Both the position numbers and the translations under genes were made by a program. Positions 1-9,168 of a stretch of 64,000 nucleotides of DNA are shown piece after piece. Under the pieces are notes generated by a model. That model had not been told where the DNA came from. It ran no database searches and saw only the letters and a program-made list of their open reading frames with translations. Origin of the DNA: an uncultured SAR116 cluster alpha proteobacterium (lineage in GTDB: Bacteria; Pseudomonadota; Alphaproteobacteria; Puniceispirillales; Marisalimonadaceae); the NCBI GenBank assembly GCA_902619805.1, contig CACNGC010000009.1, positions 1 to 64,000 of the forward strand, read 5' to 3'. Every line of letters starts with the position of its first letter. Positions within the stretch are counted from its first letter, which is position 1.

Positions 1-824
1 AAACTTGAATGCTTAAGAATTTCATAATTATCTTCTAAAATAATTACTTCTATTGGGTAAGATTTTATTTCATTTACTTTTGATAAAACATTTGAGTATT
101 GTGATTTAGTTACTGGTATAATCCAATTTACATTTTTAAATTTATTATTTGTATTTTTTATTAATTTAATAAATTCAGGAAGAACGTAATTTATTTCACT
201 ACTTCTGCTTCCTGGTAATAATAAGATATTATTTTTTTTTGAAATATTATTATAACTTTTTTTAAATTTTTTAGACTGTTCAAAATCTAAAAATTTTTCA
301 ATGATTGGGTTTCCTAAATAAATACACTTAGTATCATATTTTTTAAAAATATCCTCTTCAATTTTATAAAGACAAATTAGTTCATCATGAATGTTTTTCC
401 ATTTTTTTAATCTTGATTTACCATAAGCCCATATTGTAGGAGGTACAAAATGGATTAAAGGACATTTGTAATTGGAATTTTTAAAAGCAATTTTCAAAGA
501 TTTTGCCAATGCAAGAGAAAAACCTTTAGTATCAATTGTGATAACAATTTTTGGTTCTTCTTTGATAATAAATTTCACAATTTCATTAACATAATTTCTT
601 AGTTTTTTTAGTTTTACAACAGTATTTAAAAAACCTATTACATTAAATTCTTTTATATTGTATATAGAGTTTAAACCCTCATTTTCCATAAAACTTCCGC
701 CAACTCCTAAAAATTTGGTGTTATTATTATTTTGTTTAACACCTCTCATGATACATGAACCTATATAATCCCCTGAGGTCTCTCCTGCTAAAATGAAAAT
801 TTTGTTATTTTTGTTTAATTTCAT
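1..824 (-). CDS. lpxB: Lipid-A-disaccharide synthase LpxB (C-terminus cut by window edge)
   Basis: LpxB condenses UDP-2,3-diacylglucosamine with lipid X to make the lipid A disaccharide at the inner membrane. The frame opens with ATG at 824 and stays open to the left edge, giving about 274 of the roughly 380 residues usual for the family. The glycosyltransferase N-terminus AGETSGDYIG is seen at about residues 12-21, followed by GVGG in the next strand. It is the last gene seen of the lpx run, 24 bases after lpxI, so it is probably cotranscribed with it. The missing part is outside the window and is not a truncation that can be judged here. Confidence 0.93.
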   Translation of the reverse strand, partial: MKLNKNNKIFILAGETSGDYIGSCIMRGVKQNNNNTKFLGVGGSFMENEGLNSIYNIKEFNVIGFLNTVVKLKKLRNYVNEIVKFIIKEEPKIVITIDTKGFSLALAKSLKIAFKNSNYKCPLIHFVPPTIWAYGKSRLKKWKNIHDELICLYKIEEDIFKKYDTKCIYLGNPIIEKFLDFEQSKKFKKSYNNISKKNNILLLPGSRSSEINYVLPEFIKLIKNTNNKFKNVNWIIPVTKSQYSNVLSKVNEIKSYPIEVIILEDNYEILKHSS

Positions 825-848
825 AATTTTATTATTAAAATTAAAATT

Positions 849-1658
849 TTAAATTGCAAAAATGCAAAACTTGTTTTTTTTTAAATAATTTTTAACAACG
901 TCGATTTCAGCGATAAGAGTACCCTTTGAAGATAGCACGATTGAGCTAAAACCTAATTCATTACATCTTTTTATTGTTTCTAAACCTATAACTGGCAAAT
1001 CCATATTAAAATTTTGATTTAATTTAGGAATTTTAATTAAGACTGGCCCAAAAACACTGTTTTTGAAGTAATTATTATATAAATCTCCTGCTCTAATTAT
1101 CATTTCATCGGTGCCTTCTAAAGCCTCAATTGCATATACTATTGTGTTACTTACAACTACAGATTGACCAGCATCAAATTCAGACATTTTATTAAGGAAA
1201 TCACTACCAAATCTAGCATTTTGAATTACAAAATCTTTAAATTTTTTTGAAAAAAACTCTTCTTTGTAAAAACCTTTTGTAAAAAAACAGTCTTTAACCA
1301 TTGATCTTACTGGTATTATTTCAAAACCATTTTCATTAAAAAAATTTTCGATAAGATTTAAGGCCGAATTATCACCTAGAGAAAATATTTTTTTTATTAG
1401 ATCATGAGAAAATTCATTATCATCGAATTTTTCATTTGAAATTCTATTAATCTTACCGGCCATTACCAAATGGGTAATTTTTTTTTTCCTCAATGCTAAA
1501 ATCCAACTTAATGGATCATTTAAAGAAATAACTTCTGTATCATTTTTAAATGTACTTGTAGATGAATGATCTTCAATACACAAAACAAAAGCATCTGGAT
1601 TTTCTTTTGCAATTTGAATAGGAAAATCTCCACTACCAGCAATTATAGCTATTTTCAT
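849..1658 (-). CDS. lpxI: UDP-2,3-diacylglucosamine pyrophosphatase LpxI
   Basis: LpxI hydrolyses UDP-2,3-diacylglucosamine to lipid X and UMP, and replaces LpxH in alphaproteobacteria. The 269-residue length and the N-terminal glycine-rich segment IAGSGDFP (residues 6-13) fit the family (formerly DUF1009). The C-terminal part carries the conserved pattern DLPVIGLETI typical of LpxI. The start ATG shares one base with the stop of lpxA (TAATG), so translation is probably coupled. The position between lpxA and lpxB is the classic alphaproteobacterial order and supports the call. Confidence 0.94.
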   Translation of the reverse strand: MKIAIIAGSGDFPIQIAKENPDAFVLCIEDHSSTSTFKNDTEVISLNDPLSWILALRKKKITHLVMAGKINRISNEKFDDNEFSHDLIKKIFSLGDNSALNLIENFFNENGFEIIPVRSMVKDCFFTKGFYKEEFFSKKFKDFVIQNARFGSDFLNKMSEFDAGQSVVVSNTIVYAIEALEGTDEMIIRAGDLYNNYFKNSVFGPVLIKIPKLNQNFNMDLPVIGLETIKRCNELGFSSIVLSSKGTLIAEIDVVKNYLKKNKFCIFAI

Positions 1659-2455
1659 TAGTGTTTGCCCATTTTAGGGTGGACTAATGGTCGATTAAGA
1701 TTTTCTTTCAGAAAACTTAGTATTTCTTTAACTATCTCATTTTTACTATATGTTTCACTTACTTCTAAAAGTCTTTCATTAAATGTTCCTTCAGGCGCAA
1801 ATAGAAGTCTATAAACATTTCTCAATGTCTTTATTTCATCTTTTTTAAAACATCTTCTTTTTAAACCAACTAAATTCAAACCACTAAGATAACCCCTACT
1901 TCCTATAACTGAAGTAAAAGGTATAACATCTCCATCAATAGTAGTTCCAGCACCTATAATAGCGTGTTTCCCAATTCTACAATATTGATGAACGGCACTT
2001 TGACCACCTAGATAAACAAAATCAGAAATTTCTACATGCCCTCCAATAACAGCATTATTTACAAATACAACATTATTTCCTACCAAACAATCGTGAGCCA
2101 CATGTGAACCAACCATAAAGAAACCATTATCACCGATGATTGTTTTTTTAATACCTACTTTTGTTCCTGGATGAATAGTCACGTGTTCTCTAAATATATT
2201 ATTATTACCAATAATAAGTTTAGTCTTTTCACCTTGATATTTCAAATGTTGAGGATTAGATCCTAAGACAGAAAACGAATAAATTTCATTATTAAACCCA
2301 ATAATAGTATTCCCATCAATTAAAACGTGAGAATGAATTTTAGAATTTTTTCCAATTTTAACATTCGGGCCAATTATAGAATAAGCGCCTATTGTTACGT
2401 TTTCGTCAATTTCACATCCTTTGTGTATTATTGATGTTGGATGTACATTGTTCAT
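1658..2455 (-). CDS. lpxA: UDP-N-acetylglucosamine acyltransferase LpxA
   Basis: LpxA transfers a 3-hydroxyacyl chain from ACP to UDP-GlcNAc, the first step of lipid A synthesis in the cytoplasm. The 265-residue protein is a left-handed beta helix of hexapeptide repeats through about residue 190, then a helical C-terminal domain. The catalytic histidine is visible as His121 in the GSHVAHDC segment. The length is the family norm. The ATG overlaps the end of fabZ by four bases and the stop overlaps the lpxI start by one, as expected in a tight operon. Confidence 0.96.
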   Translation of the reverse strand: MNNVHPTSIIHKGCEIDENVTIGAYSIIGPNVKIGKNSKIHSHVLIDGNTIIGFNNEIYSFSVLGSNPQHLKYQGEKTKLIIGNNNIFREHVTIHPGTKVGIKKTIIGDNGFFMVGSHVAHDCLVGNNVVFVNNAVIGGHVEISDFVYLGGQSAVHQYCRIGKHAIIGAGTTIDGDVIPFTSVIGSRGYLSGLNLVGLKRRCFKKDEIKTLRNVYRLLFAPEGTFNERLLEVSETYSKNEIVKEILSFLKENLNRPLVHPKMGKH

Positions 2456-2931
2456 TTTGCTTTTTCCTTGTTAACAAGCATTGCTGAAAATTCAGAAGAT
2501 GCTACTAATTTAGTTTGGACAAAAGCTTCACCGTTAAATTTATATAAAGATCGTTTGTTAGAAATAAGATTTATTTTTAAAATTAACTCATTTCCTGGAA
2601 TAACTGGTTTTCTAAACTTAGCTTTTTCTATACCAGTAAAAAAAACGAGATTGTTGGAAGATAAAGATTTGTTTTGATATGAAATCAAACATGCAGCAGT
2701 TTGAGCCATTGACTCTAAAATCAAAACACCAGGCATAACTGGAAGTTCAGGAAAATGACCCGGAAAGAAAGGTTCATTAAATGTTACAGATTTTATACCA
2801 GTAACACTTTCGTTAAATATTATATCTGTTACTTTATCAATTAACAAAAAAGGATATCTATGAGGAATTAATTTAATAATATCATTATGTAAAAGTGTAA
2901 TTATTTCACCTTTATCATCTTTTATAACCAT
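2452..2931 (-). CDS. fabZ: 3-hydroxyacyl-ACP dehydratase FabZ
   Basis: FabZ dehydrates 3-hydroxyacyl-ACP to trans-2-enoyl-ACP in type II fatty acid synthesis and competes with LpxA and LpxD for hydroxyacyl-ACP. The 159-residue hot-dog-fold protein has LIPHRYPFLLIDKV at about residues 21-34. The FFPGHFPELPVMPGVLILE segment gives the catalytic pair His59 and Glu73. It lies one base after lpxD and overlaps lpxA by four bases, the usual place in proteobacterial lipid A operons. Confidence 0.96.
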   Translation of the reverse strand: MVIKDDKGEIITLLHNDIIKLIPHRYPFLLIDKVTDIIFNESVTGIKSVTFNEPFFPGHFPELPVMPGVLILESMAQTAACLISYQNKSLSSNNLVFFTGIEKAKFRKPVIPGNELILKINLISNKRSLYKFNGEAFVQTKLVASSEFSAMLVNKEKAK

Positions 2932-2932
2932 A

Positions 2933-3985
2933 TCAGTTTTTCTTTCTTTTTTTATAACTTAACCTTTGAGATGCTACTAGTCTTTTCCAGGAATTAATAT
3001 CTTGAGCTGGACTACCACCTATTTTGCTAGCTTTAGGAAAACTGTTAAAAACTTTTGAAGCACCAGCTACAATAGATCCCTCACCAATCTTTATATTATC
3101 TTTTACACTAACATCTCCACCTAGAATAACGTTTTTTTCTAAAACAACTGAGCCAGACAAACCAACTTGGCCAGCTAAAATACAAAAATCATCTATAACA
3201 CAGTTATGGCCTATGTGTACTTGATTATCAATCATTACATATTTACCAATTAGAGTTTTATCTATCAAACCTCTATCAATCGTGCAACCAGATCCAATAT
3301 TAGTACCTTTGCCAATAATAAGACTTCCTACATGAGGAGTTAAAATTGTATTAGTGTTTTCTGGAATGAAACCAAATCCTATTTTTCCTAAAACAGTGTT
3401 ATGAGCTACATTTACTTTTTTATTTAAAACTGTACATTCTATAAAAACACCAGCACCAATAAAACATTCTTTTCCTACTTTACAATTTGAAGAAATAGTT
3501 ACTCGCTCAGAAATATATGTATTATCTTCAATAATAACATCTTCACAAATAATAGAATATGCACCTATAAAGACATTCTTTCCAATCTTAGCAGTTTTAT
3601 GAACTATTGCTGATGGATGAATTTTATTTTTTTTTTTATATTGTTGATTTTCTGTTACATATTTTTTTAAAATTTTTGAAAATCCCTTTTTAGGATTACT
3701 ATAAGGTATCTTAATAATATCTTTATTTAAATATTTAAAATTTTCCTTTTCAGCTATACAAATCCCAGAAGATACATTTTTAAAATTACTTTTTACATTT
3801 GTAAAAAAGGATAATTTATTTTTTTTTAAATTTTCAAATGAAACAAAATCTTCAATATTAATTTTTTCAGGGTGAACATCTAGGTTCTCTTTTTTAAAAA
3901 CAATTTCATCTTTAGATATGTCTAAAATATGTAAAATATCTAATAAATTAATTTTATGATTAATTTTAAAAAATTCTTTATCCAT
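2933..3985 (-). CDS. lpxD: UDP-3-O-(3-hydroxyacyl)glucosamine N-acyltransferase LpxD
   Basis: LpxD adds the N-linked hydroxyacyl chain to UDP-3-O-acyl-glucosamine, the third lipid A step. The 350-residue product has the LpxD N-terminal uridine-binding domain (about residues 1-115) followed by a long run of hexapeptide repeats from the HPSAIVHKTAKIG segment onward. The catalytic histidine lies in the conserved VHIGHNCVIDDFCILAGQ stretch near residue 255. The C-terminal helix is lysine-rich. It sits between skp and fabZ with spacers of 12 and 1 bases. Confidence 0.95.
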   Translation of the reverse strand: MDKEFFKINHKINLLDILHILDISKDEIVFKKENLDVHPEKINIEDFVSFENLKKNKLSFFTNVKSNFKNVSSGICIAEKENFKYLNKDIIKIPYSNPKKGFSKILKKYVTENQQYKKKNKIHPSAIVHKTAKIGKNVFIGAYSIICEDVIIEDNTYISERVTISSNCKVGKECFIGAGVFIECTVLNKKVNVAHNTVLGKIGFGFIPENTNTILTPHVGSLIIGKGTNIGSGCTIDRGLIDKTLIGKYVMIDNQVHIGHNCVIDDFCILAGQVGLSGSVVLEKNVILGGDVSVKDNIKIGEGSIVAGASKVFNSFPKASKIGGSPAQDINSWKRLVASQRLSYKKRKKN

Positions 3986-3997
3986 TTGTTATCCTAA

Positions 3998-4597
3998 CTA
4001 TTTAGGAGAATTAATTATAATTTTCATAGATTTTGTCTTATTATTGAATAATTCAAGAACCTCGTTGGTGAAATCAATGCTTTGATTATTAAATAAAAAA
4101 ACGTTTTCTTTAAGCAAAACAACATTAATGTTTTTATTTATTGAAACATCCTTAATAATTTTAGCTAATAAATCCTTAATATCTTTTTGAATGTTTTGAA
4201 AAGACTTATTCAATACAGCTCTCTCATCTTTATATTTTTTTTGAATTTTAAAAACTTGTTTTTTAAATAATTTCACTCTTTTTTTATATTCTAATTCTGT
4301 CAGGTTATTTTTATTTTTTTTTAAAGTCTCTTCCTTTTGTTTAAGAAAAATCTGTTCTTGTTTAATTTTTTCGTTAATTTTTTCCTCTAAAGTCAAGAAT
4401 TTATTACCTAAGAGCTTCATCGCATTGGAACTTTTTAAGATATATCTAAAATCAATAATGCCAATCCTATTATTTACATCATTATTTGAAATATTCTGAA
4501 TATTAAAAAATTTATTTTTGTATTTATGTTTGTTTATATACTTGATGTATTGGTTGTCTAATAATGAAGAAAAAACAAGAAAATCAAAAAAAAACAT
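3998..4597 (-). CDS. OmpH/Skp-family periplasmic chaperone
   Basis: Skp-type proteins hold unfolded outer-membrane proteins in the periplasm and pass them to the BAM complex. The core begins at RIGIIDFRYILKSS (about residue 43), which matches the family strand that precedes two long charged helices (about residues 68-150) rich in Lys and Glu. The position directly after bamA and before lpxD is the standard place for skp. The first 40 residues are odd: there is a short hydrophobic run with an Asp inside and no basic start, so no ordinary signal peptide is apparent. The true start or the export route is therefore uncertain. Confidence 0.8.
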   Translation of the reverse strand: MFFFDFLVFSSLLDNQYIKYINKHKYKNKFFNIQNISNNDVNNRIGIIDFRYILKSSNAMKLLGNKFLTLEEKINEKIKQEQIFLKQKEETLKKNKNNLTELEYKKRVKLFKKQVFKIQKKYKDERAVLNKSFQNIQKDIKDLLAKIIKDVSINKNINVVLLKENVFLFNNQSIDFTNEVLELFNNKTKSMKIIINSPK

Positions 4598-4617
4598 ATG
4601 GAGTCCAATATTACAAT

Positions 4618-6891
4618 TTAAAAACTTGTACCTATAAAAAATTGAAAATTTTCTTCAATATCATAAGTTTCACTTTGTAGAGGAAATCCCCAAATCATTT
4701 GTAATGGTCCAACAGGTGTAATCATTGACAAACCAAAACCATTTGTAATTCTTGGGTTTTTATCGTTATAACCTCTAACGCCTGATTTATAGTCAGTCCC
4801 CCATATTGAACCTATATCTGAAAAAACAAACCATTCCAAACCGGTATCATCAGGCATAAATTTATCAGATTTTAATTCAAAAGATACATTGTAATAATTA
4901 TTTCCACCAATAGCCTGATTGTTTCCCGTATCACGTGGCCCAACTCCTGCCTTATCAAACCCTCTTAATGTTTTACCCCCTAAGAAAAAACGATTTGATG
5001 AAGTGATATTATCCTCTATTGCTGTAATTAATCCTAGGCCAGTTTTAAAACCTAATACATAATCACCATATTCAATTGGATAATATGTTTTGGCTTTAAT
5101 TTCTGTTTTGTAAAATTTTGCATCTCCACCAATACCAGCTATTGTATTATCAAAACCCCATCTATATCCAGATGTTGGATTGAAATAATTATCTCTTGTA
5201 TCCTGGAACAAACTATAAGTTACAGAAGAGGTAGTAATTTCTTTACCCTCCTCTCCAGTTTCAGATGCTGCAGTAGATGAACTTGAGGTTGTAGTTTCAG
5301 ATGTTGACAAATTATATTTAATTGCTTGAGATATATCATTTATTTTAAAACCAACACCAAAATTAACTCCAGATCTATTAGTTTTTACATCTCCTTTTTT
5401 ATTTTCAATTTCTTCATCAAAAATGTTACCAGAAAGAGATAAATGTCTTTCTAAGAAATAAGGTTCTGTAACACCTATATTATAAGATGATTTTTGGTCT
5501 GATAAACTAGTTTCAAAACGAACATTTTTTCCTTCGCCAAGAAAGTTTTTTTCTCTTAAGCCAAATGTTAAAGTAGTACTATCTAATGAAGAATAACCAA
5601 CGCCAAATGATACGGAGCCAGTATTCATTTCTTTAACCTCAATAATTACATCAATGGCTTGAGAAACATTAGTATCTTCTAATCTATAATTTACTGTTTC
5701 AAAAAAACCTAGTCTTTTTAGAGAATTTATAGATAAATCAAGTTTATTTTTATTAAAAGGATCACCTTCTAAAAAAGATAATTCTCTTCTAATTACACTA
5801 TCATTAGTTCTAGTATTACCAAGTATTATTATTTTATTTATAAATTTCTTACTGCCTTCACTAATGTTATAAGATATATCGATTAAATTTTTACGCTTTT
5901 TAATAGAAGGGAGAACCTCAACAAAACTGAAACCTGAGCTTTCGAAATGTTTAATCAAAAATTTAGTAGACTCATCTAAAGCACGTGAGTCAAAGATATC
6001 ACCTTTTTGTACATACAATTCTTTTAATAAATTTTTGTTATCGTCAATGAGTGAGGTATTAATTTTAATTTTATCTATAGAAAATCTTTGACCTTCGCTA
6101 ATAATAAAATTTATATTAAAACCTGAAAAATTAGGGAGAAGATCTCCTCTAGCCACTTTTGCAGTAAAATCCAAATAACCTCTTTGGTTATAAAATTCTC
6201 TTAGTTTTTCTTTATCATAATCTAAACGTTCAGGTATAAATTTATTAGAACCAAAAATTTTATACCATGCATCTTCTTTTGTTGATATTTTTGACTTCAA
6301 TTCACTATCAGAGAAATTTTTATTACCTATAAAATTAATATTTTTAACAACGAGTAAGGCTCCTTCATCAATTTCAAAATTTATATTTACCCTTCCTTCA
6401 CCTATTTCAATTTTCTTAACATTAACTTGGGCTAAATAACGACCAATTTTTTGATATTCTACTTTTATTGTTTTTATTGCATCACTTAAATTATTTTTAT
6501 TAAAAATATCTCTTGAATTTATTGAGATTAAATTGCTAAGTGTTTCATTATCTAACAAATCGTTTCCTGTAAAAGAAATTTCATTAATAATAGGATATTC
6601 CACAACATTGATTAATAGAATATAGTTATCGACTTTCACACTAACCTTATCAAACATACCCGTATTATACATATCTTTTGTAAATTTATTTAATACTTCA
6701 TTGTTGAAATTTGTATTTGGGTATTCTGGAAGAAAATTTAAGATAAATGATTCAGATAACCTTTTTGCGCCGTTTATTTTAACTTTTTCAATTCTTAATT
6801 GATCGGCATAAGATAATGAGAATTTTGCTAAAATGGTTAATATTAGCAAAAATTTAATTAATAATAAAAAAAATTTTGAAAAATTAAACAT
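4618..6891 (-). CDS. bamA: Outer membrane protein assembly factor BamA
   Basis: BamA is the outer-membrane core of the BAM machine that inserts beta-barrel proteins. The 757-residue protein starts with a signal peptide (about residues 1-29, ending SYA before DQLRIEK). POTRA repeats follow to about residue 350, and then a 16-strand Omp85 barrel. The loop-6 motif appears as TLRGF near residue 640, and the chain ends with an aromatic terminal strand, FQFFIGTSF, the expected C-terminal beta signal. A serine/threonine-rich loop lies around residues 530-545. It is 44 bases after rseP, as in many proteobacteria. Confidence 0.96.
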   Translation of the reverse strand: MFNFSKFFLLLIKFLLILTILAKFSLSYADQLRIEKVKINGAKRLSESFILNFLPEYPNTNFNNEVLNKFTKDMYNTGMFDKVSVKVDNYILLINVVEYPIINEISFTGNDLLDNETLSNLISINSRDIFNKNNLSDAIKTIKVEYQKIGRYLAQVNVKKIEIGEGRVNINFEIDEGALLVVKNINFIGNKNFSDSELKSKISTKEDAWYKIFGSNKFIPERLDYDKEKLREFYNQRGYLDFTAKVARGDLLPNFSGFNINFIISEGQRFSIDKIKINTSLIDDNKNLLKELYVQKGDIFDSRALDESTKFLIKHFESSGFSFVEVLPSIKKRKNLIDISYNISEGSKKFINKIIILGNTRTNDSVIRRELSFLEGDPFNKNKLDLSINSLKRLGFFETVNYRLEDTNVSQAIDVIIEVKEMNTGSVSFGVGYSSLDSTTLTFGLREKNFLGEGKNVRFETSLSDQKSSYNIGVTEPYFLERHLSLSGNIFDEEIENKKGDVKTNRSGVNFGVGFKINDISQAIKYNLSTSETTTSSSSTAASETGEEGKEITTSSVTYSLFQDTRDNYFNPTSGYRWGFDNTIAGIGGDAKFYKTEIKAKTYYPIEYGDYVLGFKTGLGLITAIEDNITSSNRFFLGGKTLRGFDKAGVGPRDTGNNQAIGGNNYYNVSFELKSDKFMPDDTGLEWFVFSDIGSIWGTDYKSGVRGYNDKNPRITNGFGLSMITPVGPLQMIWGFPLQSETYDIEENFQFFIGTSF

Positions 6892-6935
6892 GTGTATATT
6901 TTATATTTTTTTTAATTAATGTATAGCATTTATAT

Positions 6936-8006
6936 TTATAATCCTAAATCAAAAGCTGTCACTAAAATCATCAATGAAATTAAAAATAAAAAACCAAATT
7001 TTAGTAAAAATAATTGTATCGAACCTGATAAAGGTTTTCCAAATATCAACTCATAAGTAAAAAGTAAAATATACCCGCCATCTAAAGCAGGAATTGGCAA
7101 TAGATTTATCAATCCCAAGTTTATAGACAAAATTGCCATTAGAAAAATTGTTGCAGTTAATCCTCTGTCTAAACTTGTACCAGAAATTTTTGCAATACCT
7201 ATAGGACCCAACACATCTTTTTTATCAACTTCGAACGATAATAGAGCTTTTATACCTTTTAACCACTCAAGAGTCATATTTATAGAATCTAAAACTCCAA
7301 ATTTTAATGCCGGTAAAATAGATAATGTAACCAATTCAGATGACTTTGCAGTAACACCAATCTTACCCAACACTCTTTTTGAATTTTTTTCATAAAATTC
7401 ATCAGGTACAATATTAATATAAATAACATCCTCATTTCTTAAAACTTCAAATAAAAGATTGTTTTTAGGATTTTTTTCAACAATATTTTTAATATCAGCA
7501 AAATTTTTTATTTTTACATTATTTATACTTAAAACTTTATCTCCAGACATGATGCCACCAATTTTGGCTGGTTTAGTTTCTAATACTTCATTTATAATTG
7601 GCGGAGAAACATATCTACCATTAAAATAATAAAGGCTAGTAATTAAAAGTAATCCTAAAATCAAATTAGCTAAAGGCCCAGATAAAACAATCAGAAATCT
7701 AGAAAACAAATTTGCTTGCAAAAAAGTATCTTTTTCTAAAGAGTTTACGTCATTTTTTTTGGTAATATTTACAAGTTCCCCTTTCATTTTTACGTAACCA
7801 CCCAATGGTATTAATGAAAATTTCCACCTAGTATTACTTTTGTCTGTATATCCAATTATTTCAGGCCCAAAACCAATTGAGAAGGACTCCACACCTACTC
7901 CAGACTTTTTGGCGGCAAAATAATGTCCAAGTTCATGGAAAAATATCAAAGGGGTTAAAACAATGAAAAAACCAATCAATGATGTAAAAAAACCACTCTC
8001 AATCAT
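6936..8006 (-). CDS. rseP: Site-2 zinc metalloprotease RseP
   Basis: RseP cleaves transmembrane segments of anti-sigma factors and leftover signal peptides within the inner membrane. The 356-residue protein has the zinc motif HELGH at residues 24-28 in the first membrane helix and the second metal-ligand motif NLLPIPALDGG near residue 303. One PDZ domain is seen at about residues 120-195, where enterobacterial RseP has two. C-terminal hydrophobic helices follow. The start ATG overlaps the dxr end by four bases, and it forms the usual dxr-rseP-bamA series. Confidence 0.94.
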   Translation of the reverse strand: MIESGFFTSLIGFFIVLTPLIFFHELGHYFAAKKSGVGVESFSIGFGPEIIGYTDKSNTRWKFSLIPLGGYVKMKGELVNITKKNDVNSLEKDTFLQANLFSRFLIVLSGPLANLILGLLLITSLYYFNGRYVSPPIINEVLETKPAKIGGIMSGDKVLSINNVKIKNFADIKNIVEKNPKNNLLFEVLRNEDVIYINIVPDEFYEKNSKRVLGKIGVTAKSSELVTLSILPALKFGVLDSINMTLEWLKGIKALLSFEVDKKDVLGPIGIAKISGTSLDRGLTATIFLMAILSINLGLINLLPIPALDGGYILLFTYELIFGKPLSGSIQLFLLKFGFLFLISLMILVTAFDLGL

Positions 8007-9157
8007 TTATTAAATTTCCTTTTAATTAGATTTAATGCATTCATTCTTGCTATATTATCTATTTCAATTATATCATCTATATTTTTGGGGATACTTGGCT
8101 TGCAAACATTTAGAGTTTCGTAAACAATTTTATATATATCTGTAAATTTAACTTTATTTTTCAAGAAAGCATCAACTGCAATTTCATTTGAAGCATTTAG
8201 AACAACTGGAGAGCAATCAGAACTTTCAAGTACTTGCCAACCTAATTTTAATCCTGGGAATTTATTAAAATCCGGTTCAAAAAAATTAAGATTACTAATA
8301 TTGTTTAATAATAATTTTTTTAAATTTAAATCTATTCTTTCTGGCCAGTTAAGAGCAACACTTAATGGTGTTATCATATCAGGAAAACCTAAGTTTGCTA
8401 TAATTGAACCATCTTTATAATGAACTAATCCATGAATAATATGTTCAGGATGAACTGTAACTTCAATTTTATCACTTTTAATATTAAAAAGCACGGAAGC
8501 TTCAATAATTTCTAATGCTTTATTAAACATAGTGGCGCTATCAACAGATATCTTTTCGCCCATTTTCCAAACAGGATGTTTTATTGCATCTTTTGGTTTA
8601 ATATTTTTAAAATTTTCAATTGGCATATTTAAAAAAGGGCCTCCAGATGCAGTAAGTGTAATAAAATCAACATTAGCAATATTATTTTTTTCTAGACATT
8701 GAAATATTGCGCTGTGCTCAGAATCCACTGGCAAGATTCTAACTTTTTTCTCATGACTTTTTTCCATAAAAATTTTACCAGCAGATACTAATGTTTCTTT
8801 ATTTGCAATAGCAAGATTGTTTCCAGCACTGATCGCAGCAAATGCTGGATACAAACCCGACATTCCAATTATTCCTGAAATTACAATATCACAATTTATC
8901 TTTGCTAATTCAATTAAACTAGACTGCCCTACATATAACTCATTTTTACCATTATATGATTTAGCATTTTTAGGATCAGATAATACAACATTAGGAACAT
9001 CAAATTCATTAACTATTTTGCTTAATAATTCTGCGTTGTTATGAGCAGAGACACCAATTAGATTAAATCTTTCTTTATTTTTTCTTAACAATCGCAAAGA
9101 AGACTCACCTATAGAACCAGTTGCTCCCAACAATATAATATTTTTTTTAATATCCAT
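8003..9157 (-). CDS. dxr: 1-deoxy-D-xylulose 5-phosphate reductoisomerase Dxr
   Basis: Dxr converts DXP to 2-C-methyl-D-erythritol 4-phosphate with NADPH, the committed step of the MEP isoprenoid pathway. The NADPH-binding loop LLGATGSIGESS is at the N-terminus. VDSEHSAIFQ, TASGGPF and HPVWKMGEKISVDSATMFNK are the conserved metal and substrate segments. ATG at 9157 is chosen, giving 384 residues. A TTG fifteen bases upstream, which overlaps the cdsA stop as TTGA, is an alternative start adding five residues. The gene lies between cdsA and rseP in the core lipid operon. Confidence 0.95.
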   Translation of the reverse strand: MDIKKNIILLGATGSIGESSLRLLRKNKERFNLIGVSAHNNAELLSKIVNEFDVPNVVLSDPKNAKSYNGKNELYVGQSSLIELAKINCDIVISGIIGMSGLYPAFAAISAGNNLAIANKETLVSAGKIFMEKSHEKKVRILPVDSEHSAIFQCLEKNNIANVDFITLTASGGPFLNMPIENFKNIKPKDAIKHPVWKMGEKISVDSATMFNKALEIIEASVLFNIKSDKIEVTVHPEHIIHGLVHYKDGSIIANLGFPDMITPLSVALNWPERIDLNLKKLLLNNISNLNFFEPDFNKFPGLKLGWQVLESSDCSPVVLNASNEIAVDAFLKNKVKFTDIYKIVYETLNVCKPSIPKNIDDIIEIDNIARMNALNLIKRKFNK

Positions 9158-9168
9158 TATTAAAGTTT

